A stretch of DNA of 46,237 bases from assembly GCF_003818135.1 (NCBI RefSeq), contig NZ_RPOH01000063.1, positions 1-46,237 on the forward strand, given 5' to 3'. The translations under genes were made by a program, and so were the position numbers. The notes below the pieces were generated by a model, which did no database searches, was not told the DNA's origin, and worked only from the letters and a program-made list of their open reading frames with translations. The DNA comes from Buttiauxella warmboldiae (GTDB lineage Bacteria > Pseudomonadota > Gammaproteobacteria > Enterobacterales > Enterobacteriaceae). Shown here in pieces: positions 38,701 through 42,957 of this stretch (its first letter is position 1; each line of letters starts with the position of its first letter).

Positions 38701-38827
38701 GCAGGATGAGCCAACAGTGCTTATCGCACAGGGAGCACCACCGTTATCCATGCAGCTCGCTGCGCTGGAAAAACACATATTGGCGTCTGGAAAGCAGATT
38801 ACGGTCCCGACAATCACTCGCCGGTAG
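26738..38827 (+). CDS. Giant repeat adhesin with DUF4347 N-terminal domain
   Basis: The protein has 4029 residues (about 410 kDa), acidic and almost Cys-free in its repeats. In order: a basic leader (1-18) with no Sec signal; the motif LESRQLFDGAA (19-29), resembling the LEPR-XLL/LEPRxLFD motif of giant exported proteins; a DUF4347 domain (about 77-232) with HIISHG (His131) and LYGCN (Cys174); CSPG/cadherin-like repeats (about 240-1200, e.g. FTQTDINNGYLYYLHNGDE); a more divergent beta-repeat zone (about 1200-2243); seven tandem supermodules of about 195 residues (2244-3610), each a Big_9/tandem-95 module (LANDxFxNxDR ... YTPxxGYVGxDxYTYTVTSGG) plus a cadherin-like module (NEDT ... GNVLxNDxDxDG); a VCBS-like segment (about 3735-3865); and a unique tail. 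I see no RTX nonapeptides. It is the probable substrate of the export proteins encoded downstream and likely mediates surface adhesion or biofilm formation. Confidence 0.92.
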   Translation: MSRSRNDNPIRPRHHRFALESRQLFDGAAVAEAANHADNPLDTTHHDKAPEVATAVLVPPAPASITAPAGNTAPHEVYVVDSHVQNWQSLVNQLPAGSRVLVLDSAQPGLEQINDELKNDNNISAMHIISHGANDEITLGRDKLNAQNIAQYQQQLAHLGEKLTADGDILLYGCNVTAKDTLLITRMADYTHADVAASNDETGSADNAADWSLESHTGVIETRSLSLGYAGVLEATEITADVKEMVVSEPSSLRPGAESGQFSGLAITSSDANVTVEVRLTNPGAGDLVSSSETGKFLTFSGEVASVQAWLNALGFTASDTELGQQSATTNVDFFVYSSTGIDYVQTHITITPANDPVVVNASLLEVPENNGAGTIITQDVLAALDPELQIGSQIASQIIYSLTAIPQYGYLTLSGTRLGVGSVFSQQDVRDGKLAYIHTATGSSQNTADTFSAQVNDGATPIADSAQVTLTLAMTPQNQAPSVSGSGIVYEGQPANAVNTGNVGQYIVADSGGDPQDGALTLTITSLPTHGTLYFNGVPVIQGQQIDYADRHLLTYANNGEEGNTQDTFGVQVTDQGGGTGTPASSPALIRLDIQPVDDNPFLIPGSTLQAQVTPGLASVVLLPEMLGALDDDSPANRVSFIVDAAGLTHGYLTLNGLRMQTGDTFTMDDVVKGRVAYVQFLNAFPGGVDKFDFRVIDHSTALHWNPDGTTFTRQGGIYDGDAATDQLTRTAFTLNLVTVTNNPTPDETPPLTIPPIENNSGYIGVDVTNPGNPPHGTLLEGGTFTLSGTGNISAATPGMSYVVQGVGPEQIVYTFLGSGSGQTGLTVLKSDGNGGFTVVNPFGTFTQADLNNGLISLRHDGGEHFQFDGRFSVSAGQVRLNALGRPVAVTWEPEMKVFVTPVNDAPEISGSSNTVIVEGDTVVITRSQLRPGDPDDANSTSAWENASQLNGQNNYAFNHDASGPGALKFAFLTLPAGGVLQYFNGSAWVTITDADIGTLRLDASLLTDDNSSGLRFVSNGSEVRSTEFVAYAVDRWGLQSASNATVGIVITNVNDSPQIPLTPDSPDIVVPPDAPNNVGDQPANNPATVVEGSYVQLDSSLLQAYDPDSSAEQVQFTLTSAPAHGRLAYSRDGVNFSFIGNGSTFTQTDINNGYLYYLHNGDEIAGSGINTDGFNFTLSDGDREQTNNRFAINVTPANDKPLVTAPSGPIDIGLSHNVSGFTIADPDTASGSSATDVLQTTVRLLHANGSAFSQAEYNGIVMRADTAGGALISGGLDGYLVITGSVAQINAALAGLTVLFPNDRNASYQVQVITDDRLRTGNGQLASGANGGPVNQPETPDFGASPGMVDSRNYNWYQDSVPANNGNISAGQVVINASEIDDPGELIVTDTNKTTFEDQATYIGGNFVISDVESNAFGKPVTVTLTVAQGSLGIGGATGDTVFNNVTIAGDNSGTLVLTGTASAIQALLNDPTSGLTYASAANANHDQNGAAAGDITLNVHLDTSAATVGDNTGSAPRDVQIVITMTPVNDPPTVTAPSDTILLDNNAPGGNSVSGFVIGDVDVTDAGGIAAGEQDWVQVTVRITDENGTPFPIGQYRDQQNSAINISSLNTTTGVTVQATSPDGVNPPSNGVNAPLVITGTVAQINAYLAQLQVRINGIQIDDADRYFRVEVIVDDRVRDANGNLTTTANGGNNIGPNGIGTIPVPVAAVSPYQAIPSGLEQNVASAYRTIFQSSINDPARIELGGSPLLATDESGAIVTLPPIVLSDVDAGSQTLTATVKLPTGFTFVAPAGNGGTMTGAGTDTLTFSGSYTQINSWLTGLKVSLPDAPGSATTADWNGSFAVTVTVNDGGNSGSRPLVLPGFTDPTADPGQVAYEDGPTGTSSALITTRTFTFTVNPVNDAPVVVGTPSASLPALEEDKTASTIAGSSVESLFSGFYNDDRDTIDNTGTGGAGGSSADSFYGIAITQLALDPAQGEWQYSLDGATWLAVGARSDTNALVLNGDAMLRFVPAADYFGNSASPGVRLIETNNNGDVSTTPAVPVNGSEVDLNATGGHGGSSLFSATVITLSIAVTNINDRPTLGNTTLTIAEDTSTAQTIGQLFQSVYGDATDNQTAIAGGGNASGALGFIGIYGNSTDPSKGRWEYSTDGTSWSTVPSDVAENNAFVLASTTLIRFVPLPDYHGPVTGGLQIRASDTADPALAQVVNQRVNFLDVANGSDPTSRWSNTATLSVTITTVADIQNDTFTTHANVPLVKNASDLLANDSFSNTDKNVIVATQPGHGTLTDVGGVLTYTPNAGYVGTDSYTYTVVSGGVSETATVTINVTNRAPVAVNDAVSLNEDTSATGNLIGNDSDPDGAVDTLAVKSFTVEGQTYQAGASVTLAGSHGTLQINADGSYTYTPGGDWHGDIAVAYIVSDGNMGGDTAGTLGIHVNAVKDIKDDVEIAHTGTVITTEVMANDTFVNSDRTVTSFTQPEFGTVTLVNNQLIYTPQAGFVGSDRYTYTVTSGGVTETANVFILMTNSQPTASNQFVATDEDIPVSGNALRVIFDPDGDALDVVDYQVNGTNYAAGVTATITNVGSFVLYADGTYTFTPVADWNGAVPTITFNVSDGTAQPPTQSSLDITVRPVVDVTRDTASTHAGTEIVIDVLANDRFSNSDLLITGTSTPQHGTVVIVNNQLVYTPNAGYVGDDAFTYTVLSGGIAETASVDVTMTNTVPESRDSVRRTPEDTAIVNGNLLEGATDADGDRLTVTDFTINGVTYQVGQTATINGKGTILVSGNGLYTFTPVADWNGTVEPISFTTSDGNIGGEVSRTLVIMVQSVEDILPDNASTHSDNDITINVLGNDTFTNVNQTVTAIRDVTTLGRVLVLSDNTIRYTPPPGFVGTDTFTYTVTSGGITETSTVTVVVENTAPNTTPMNLTMNEDGPALAGLLTTGDADGDVLRVTSFQVNGITGVFTPGNFGTATADIPGVGTFTLSYDRHYTFTPVADWNGTVPQITYVVTDDNGGASASGTVNIVVTPVVDITDDSLSLQAGTSSSENLLTNDSFENGDRTITSVTQGQHGSVTIGSNGEVTYTPSSDYVGTDSYTYTVTSGGKTETATVNVTVTNTVPAATPDTQTDIEDTTLSGNVLTNDSDSDASDSLRVISFTLPGETVAHLAGEKVTIDDIGTLKLNADGSYEFVPVADWYGAIPVITYTISDGHIDGTASSTLTLEVTEVADIVDDSSATHAGVPVAIDVLANDNFENGDRQIIATSNGSFGTTTIVNGKVVYTPAAGYVGRDSFIYTVTSGGINETATVTVDMTNTPPVAIPDTSTTPEDRTASGNVLANDTDADDADKDALTVTEFTVNGTPYTPGTALTLTGMGVLTMQADGRWNFVPVADWHGTLPVVAYQISDGNTGGVSSASLSITITPVQDAFNDLISVNGNSSVTSDVLANDTFSNSDKAIVAITQGNHGTVSIENGQITYTPNLGYVGADSYTYTVLSGGILETATVVVRVADLVPIVNPEAVITPENTPISGNVLTNDSDPNGDPLHISVFQVGGTRYNAGETALLAGIGSLTVQTDGRYTFTPQTNWHGFVPVVTYTVSDGYPVGETNGTLRILVAPSAEIQVRESGLTPFDPGGQEASGTLDILSLDKLQTLTFQGRVITGEQLLQLNPLSPITIETATGTITLLAYYSPADGEARIDYRFTLREAVSQPGLVSTHNDYDVQVNGVTIGQLRITVFNDRPGASDNSVEILQDQGQESASGNVFSDDRIGADGAAINGPVTAVASENTGNTGTPGGNTRGQYGILLLDRQGNWQYQVNSSDPRVAALEANLTLSDVFVYTIVDSDGDVSEARLTIFIHGITAMPNTDRPDGDQLFGREEETLLAAYGQSYEPGLFILPLVYDLQSDATGLQTRLNSRFAAYGYGIEHANAPVMQQAVLFTRWYSASREQRSLPGIESNGLGQNSLGNTFGPFAIGQADERSSFAQPPAVQETPQDEPTVLIAQGAPPLSMQLAALEKHILASGKQITVPTITRR
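33467..37567 (+). repeat. Seven tandem ~585-bp coding repeats in the adhesin
   Basis: Residues 2244-3610 are seven successive A-B pairs. A modules begin D-I-x-x-D-x-x-x-x-H-x-G and contain LANDTF-x-N-x-D and YVGTDSYTYTVTSGG-x-x-ETA; B modules contain x-x-EDT-x-x-x-GN and TFTPVADWNG-x-x-P-x-ITY. Mean period is about 195 residues. The copies are diverged at DNA level, so simple slippage is less likely than in near-identical arrays, but recombination between copies is possible. Confidence 0.85.
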
Positions 38828-38864
38828 AGGCTCAGAGCAACTGTTTAAGATGGAAATAATCACG

Positions 38865-40772
38865 ATGAACGCAACCATGGTGGCTGGACAAAAAAAACGT
38901 GGTGTGCCGTTAGTCAAACCGATTGCCGGGTTGATTGCGGTACTGATTTTGGCAGGCTGTGGCACCATTAAACCGGAACCGTTAACTCAGGATGAGATAA
39001 CAGCGCGCGTGAATCGCGACAGGGCAGAAATGTACCGTGGGCAAGAGGCGCTTCGTGGCCCGATGACCTTATCCGACGCGATGGCCCGGGCGTTAAAATA
39101 TAACCTCGACTACCGTCTGAAAATGATGGAAACCGCGCTATCGCGCAGTTTGCTGGAGGTTTCGCAACAGGACATGCTGCCCAAACTGATGGCGGATGCG
39201 GGCTATCGCTGGCGTGATAACGACTCGGGGGGCACCAGTGTCGGTATCGACGATGGCGTGATAAGCCTGCGTCCTTCCACCTCTGAGGAGCGCGAACATT
39301 ATCTTTCCAGCGCCACCTTCTCCTGGGACGTGCTCGACTTCGGGATGAGCTACTTCCGCGCCAAACAACAGGCCGATGAGGTGAATATCGCCGAAGAGCG
39401 CCGCCGCAAAGTGCTGCAAAATATTGTCCAGGAAGTGCGTGATGCCTACTGGCGAGCCTTAGGCGCACAACGTTTGCTCGACGAAACCCAGCCGCTGGCC
39501 GAGCAAATTGCCCAGGCGCTGGATAAAACCCGTGAAGCAGAACAGGCCGGGATCCTGCCGCCCATTGAAGGGCTGGAATATCAGCGCGCCCTGCTTGACG
39601 CCATGACGTTGCTCAATCAGAAACGTCAGCAAATGGAGCTGGCGAAAAGCGAGCTGACCGCCCTTATCAATTTACCGCCGGGCACTCCGCTGGTGCTGCA
39701 GGACACGCCAGCGCCGTTGGCTCCTGCACCGACCAATATCGACAAGCTTGAGCAAATGGCGCTGGAACGCCGCCCGGAGCTGCGTGAAGAAGATTACAAA
39801 ACGCGTATCGATAGCTATGAAACCAAACGTCAGATTGCCTCGCTGTTCCCGAACCTCAACCTGTTCGCCGGGTTGAATTATGACTCCAACGACTATCTCT
39901 ACAATAACAACTGGATTGAGGGGGGCATCGGCGTTTCGATGAACCTGTTCAAACTGCTGAGCATCCCGGCCATCAGCCGCGCCAACGATGCCCGTACCCA
40001 AACCGAAGATGCCCGCCGCATGGCGTTAAGCATGGCGGTTCTGACGCAGGTTCGCGTGGCGACCGAGCGCTATAAGCTGGCCTCCTATGACTTCCAGATT
40101 GCAGAGCAGTCGGCACTGGTTGATCAACGTCTGGCGAGTATTTCCCGCGCCGGTTCCGATAACTCCCTGACCAGCGATCTGGAAACGTTGCGCACCCAGG
40201 CGCGCTCCATCGTTTCGCGCTTCCAGGAAGCGTCATCCTATGCGGAAGCGCAGGCGGCTTATGGACGCGTGCTGAACTCCGTCGGTATCGATTTGCTGCC
40301 GGATCGGGTTAATCAAACCGACGTTGCCAGCCTATCACGACAAATTAACGCCAGTTTACGCCAGCAGGAAAGCAGCGTATTTGCCCATACTGCCGGTATT
40401 GCTGTGGAAAAACACCCGATTGCAATCCAGATCGCACGGCTGCCGTCCGGCGTATCACGCGCCAGCATTGAGCAGTCCGTGGGCCGGGTGATTGCAGCCA
40501 ACCACCTGTCGCTTGAGCCGTCGCCGAACAGCCTCAACCTGCAAATGAGCTTTAACATCGGCGCCAGCAACGGCACCCGTAAAGGCGTGTGGACGATGCG
40601 CGTCAGGGATGCGACCGGCGCGGAAGTGTTAACCCGTCGATACACCAGCTACCTACCAAACGAAACCAGCACGCGCTCCATCAGCGCGCTGGCTGAAGCG
40701 GCAACGCTCTCGATTACCAGCGATTTACAAAGGCTTGCTGGGGCAACGCCCGTTCTGACCGCGACGCCATGA
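38865..40772 (+). CDS. TolC-family outer-membrane efflux lipoprotein
   Basis: From ATG 38865 the protein has 635 residues; alternative starts at 38850 and 38877 change only the leader. A lipoprotein signal ends in LAGC (Cys32) with Gly at +2, so outer-membrane sorting is expected. The TolC/OEP repeats follow (about 75-500): MTLSDAMARALKYNLDYRLKMMETALSRS, EVRDAYWRALGAQ, and in the second half NLFAGLNYDSNDYLYNNNWIEGGIGVSMNLFKL. Residues about 505-635 form an extra C-terminal domain not found in TolC or LapE (GIAVEKHPIAIQIARLPSGV ... WTMRVRDATGAEVLTRRYTSYLP). It begins 37 nt after the adhesin and overlaps the next gene region; it is the probable outer-membrane exit channel for the adhesin. Confidence 0.88.
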   Translation: MNATMVAGQKKRGVPLVKPIAGLIAVLILAGCGTIKPEPLTQDEITARVNRDRAEMYRGQEALRGPMTLSDAMARALKYNLDYRLKMMETALSRSLLEVSQQDMLPKLMADAGYRWRDNDSGGTSVGIDDGVISLRPSTSEEREHYLSSATFSWDVLDFGMSYFRAKQQADEVNIAEERRRKVLQNIVQEVRDAYWRALGAQRLLDETQPLAEQIAQALDKTREAEQAGILPPIEGLEYQRALLDAMTLLNQKRQQMELAKSELTALINLPPGTPLVLQDTPAPLAPAPTNIDKLEQMALERRPELREEDYKTRIDSYETKRQIASLFPNLNLFAGLNYDSNDYLYNNNWIEGGIGVSMNLFKLLSIPAISRANDARTQTEDARRMALSMAVLTQVRVATERYKLASYDFQIAEQSALVDQRLASISRAGSDNSLTSDLETLRTQARSIVSRFQEASSYAEAQAAYGRVLNSVGIDLLPDRVNQTDVASLSRQINASLRQQESSVFAHTAGIAVEKHPIAIQIARLPSGVSRASIEQSVGRVIAANHLSLEPSPNSLNLQMSFNIGASNGTRKGVWTMRVRDATGAEVLTRRYTSYLPNETSTRSISALAEAATLSITSDLQRLAGATPVLTATP

Positions 40773-40780
40773 GGCTGTAT

Positions 40781-41608
40781 ATGAATAACCATAAAAAGAG
40801 CATCGCTACGCTGCTATTTACGCTTATCGGTTTTTCCGCGCCGGGCTTTGCCGCGGACCCTGCTGTTGCGGCTCCCGCTGAGGTAAAAGCGCCCGCAGCG
40901 CAAGGCAGCACCAGAGTGCGTTTCCTGGTGCTCGCTAACCGTGAAAGCCCGCTTTCCAGCGTAGTGGCGGGGCGAATGGCGAAAATCAATGTGCAACTGG
41001 GCGATCCCGTCACGCAGGGCAAAGTGCTGGCCAGCATGGACTGTAGCGATTTGGTGGCGCGTAAGAACGCCGCTCAGGCGGAGTTTCAGGCCGCTCAGCT
41101 GCGTTATGAAGCCAAAGCCAAGCTGCAGGGGCTGCAATCGGCAGCCGCGCTGGAAGTGGGGTTAGCCGCATCAGAGGTGAACCGTACCAAAGGCCAGATG
41201 GGGATTTTCGACGCCCAGCTGGCACAGTGCCGTTTTGTTGCGCCGTTCAACGGGCGCGTGGCAAAAATCTACGTCAAAGAGGGGCAGGGAATAGGCGCCG
41301 GTGCGCCGGTGATTGACCTGGTCGGTAACGGGACTCTGCGTGCGCGCTTAAATGTGCCCTCAAGCTGGGTGGCATGGCTGAAAATTGGCTCGCAGCTTAA
41401 TGCGTCAGTCGGTGAAACCGGGAAGCAATATCCCCTGACCGTGACCAACATTAGCGGCAAAGTCGATGCCGTCAGCCAGACCATCGAAATCGAAACCCGT
41501 TTCCCGGAAAAAACCGATGACGTACTGCCGGGTATGAGTGGCCAGGCCGTTGCTATCTGCCCGGCGGATGAAAACCGCTGCCTGACAAGCGGAGCTGCCA
41601 ATTCGTGA
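40781..41608 (+). CDS. Secreted periplasmic adaptor (HlyD/RND membrane-fusion family)
   Basis: From ATG 40781 (six bases after GAGG) the protein has 275 residues; ATG 40769, overlapping the previous stop, would add MRLY. A Sec signal peptide (about 1-25, ending GFAA) is followed by a lipoyl/barrel-sandwich half (VAGRMAKINVQLGDPVTQGKVLASMDCSDL), a short alpha-hairpin (about 85-130), the second lipoyl half (CRFVAPFNGRVAKIYVKEGQGIGAGAPVIDL) and a beta-barrel domain. It is shorter than AcrA-type adaptors. No lipobox is visible, so it may be soluble in the periplasm, bridging the inner-membrane HlyD-like proteins to the TolC-like channel. Confidence 0.87.
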   Translation: MNNHKKSIATLLFTLIGFSAPGFAADPAVAAPAEVKAPAAQGSTRVRFLVLANRESPLSSVVAGRMAKINVQLGDPVTQGKVLASMDCSDLVARKNAAQAEFQAAQLRYEAKAKLQGLQSAAALEVGLAASEVNRTKGQMGIFDAQLAQCRFVAPFNGRVAKIYVKEGQGIGAGAPVIDLVGNGTLRARLNVPSSWVAWLKIGSQLNASVGETGKQYPLTVTNISGKVDAVSQTIEIETRFPEKTDDVLPGMSGQAVAICPADENRCLTSGAANS

Positions 41609-42957
41609 TCTCAAGTACAGCCTTCTACCAGTTAGCTGCAAGGGTAGAAGCCATAAGCAACTCCGCCGAGTTGGGCTTCGCGATATGCAATGAAACACGC
41701 CAGCTGGTGGATTACCGTCAGGCGGCGCTGTTGTCCCTTGCGCCGAACAACCGCGCAAAATTGATCGCGCATTCCGGGTTAAGCGATACCGACAACAATA
41801 CGCCGTATGCCCTGTGGCTTTCTGAGGTGGCCAAAGAGATTGCCCCTGATTGCCGGGCATTACCGCCGGAGGCGCGCGTGCTGGCGCTTTCGCCCACACA
41901 GCTCAGCGCGGCCCTCGCCCCGCAGTGGAGTGAATGGTTACCTGCACACGTCTGGGTATTGCCATTAATCGGCGCCGACGGCGAAATTCATGCGCTCTGG
42001 TTTTTAGGGCGCGATGAGCCATGGCCAACGTCGCTCGCTCCTGCCTCCGCGGAGTTTGCCCTGCTGCAGCTGAGCGGTTTATACGGTTACGCCTGGTGGG
42101 CGTTAACCGCGCGCCCCTCCCGTTTCAGGCAGTTCTGGCAACGCAATATCGGGCGGCGTTCTGGCTATATCGTGCTGGCCGTGCTGCTGGTGTTGTGTAT
42201 CCCGGTGCGTGAATACACGCTGGTGCCTGCTGAAATTATCTCGCTGCACAGCCAGGTGATTGCCGCCCCTGACTCCGGCGTTATCAAGCGTATGGTGGTG
42301 TTGCCCAATAGCAATGTGGTGAAAGGGCAGGTGCTGGCCACGCTTGACGACACCACGCTGCATAACCGTCTGGCAGTGGCGCAGGCGGAGCTGAAAACCG
42401 CGGAGATCACGCTGCATCAGGCATCCCAGCAGGCGATTGAAGATCAGCAGGCGAAGTCAGAGCTGGCCATGGCGGAAGGCAGATGGCGCGAGAAAAAAGT
42501 TGAAGTTGAGTCGCTCAGCCGCGACCTTGAAAAGCTGACGATTCGTGCCCCGGAAAGCGGCGTTTTTGTCTATTCCGACCCGGATGACTGGGCCGGGCGT
42601 CCAGTACAAACCGGCGAGCGCATTGGCTTGCTGGCAGACCCTGGCCGTCTTGGCGTTCGAGCCTGGGCGCCGGTGAGCGAGTCCACTAACCTGAAGCGCG
42701 GCGCGCCGATGAAAATCTTTTTGAAAGTTGCGCCGCTGGATTCATTAAACGCCAGGCTGGGATACGCCGGTTATCAAACGGTGGAAGCGCCAAACGGCGT
42801 GGCCAGCTATTTGCTGCGCGGCACGCTGGAAGATGAGCCTGGCGTCGCCCGTATTGGCCTGCAGGGAACCGCTCGCGTGACGGGGGACTGGGCATTACTC
42901 GGCTACCTGCTGCTGCGCCGCCCGATAGCTACGTTACGTGCCGGGAGCGGCTGGTGA
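41605..42957 (+). CDS. GAF-like/HlyD membrane-fusion protein
   Basis: The protein has 450 residues and starts at GTG 41605 in a GTGA overlap with the preceding stop. Residues about 1-175 look like a cytoplasmic GAF-like sensor domain (ISNSAELGFAICNETRQLVDYRQAALLSL ... VLPLIGADGEIHALWFLGRDEP). One membrane helix (about 192-205, YIVLAVLLVLCIPV) leads to the periplasmic HlyD part: lipoyl half (VIAAPDSGVIKRMVVLPNSNVVKGQVLATLDD), coiled coil (about 250-310), lipoyl half (LTIRAPESGVFVYSDPDDW) and beta-barrel. It probably links the inner-membrane M50 protein with the periplasmic adaptor. The GAF assignment is from pattern and length; the HlyD part is secure. Confidence 0.85.
   Translation: MISSTAFYQLAARVEAISNSAELGFAICNETRQLVDYRQAALLSLAPNNRAKLIAHSGLSDTDNNTPYALWLSEVAKEIAPDCRALPPEARVLALSPTQLSAALAPQWSEWLPAHVWVLPLIGADGEIHALWFLGRDEPWPTSLAPASAEFALLQLSGLYGYAWWALTARPSRFRQFWQRNIGRRSGYIVLAVLLVLCIPVREYTLVPAEIISLHSQVIAAPDSGVIKRMVVLPNSNVVKGQVLATLDDTTLHNRLAVAQAELKTAEITLHQASQQAIEDQQAKSELAMAEGRWREKKVEVESLSRDLEKLTIRAPESGVFVYSDPDDWAGRPVQTGERIGLLADPGRLGVRAWAPVSESTNLKRGAPMKIFLKVAPLDSLNARLGYAGYQTVEAPNGVASYLLRGTLEDEPGVARIGLQGTARVTGDWALLGYLLLRRPIATLRAGSGW

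Noticed and set aside
26738-38827. CRISPR-like or simple-sequence repeat array
   Set aside because: The periodicity is in protein-coding modules of about 585 bp with diverged DNA, not short identical repeats with spacers.
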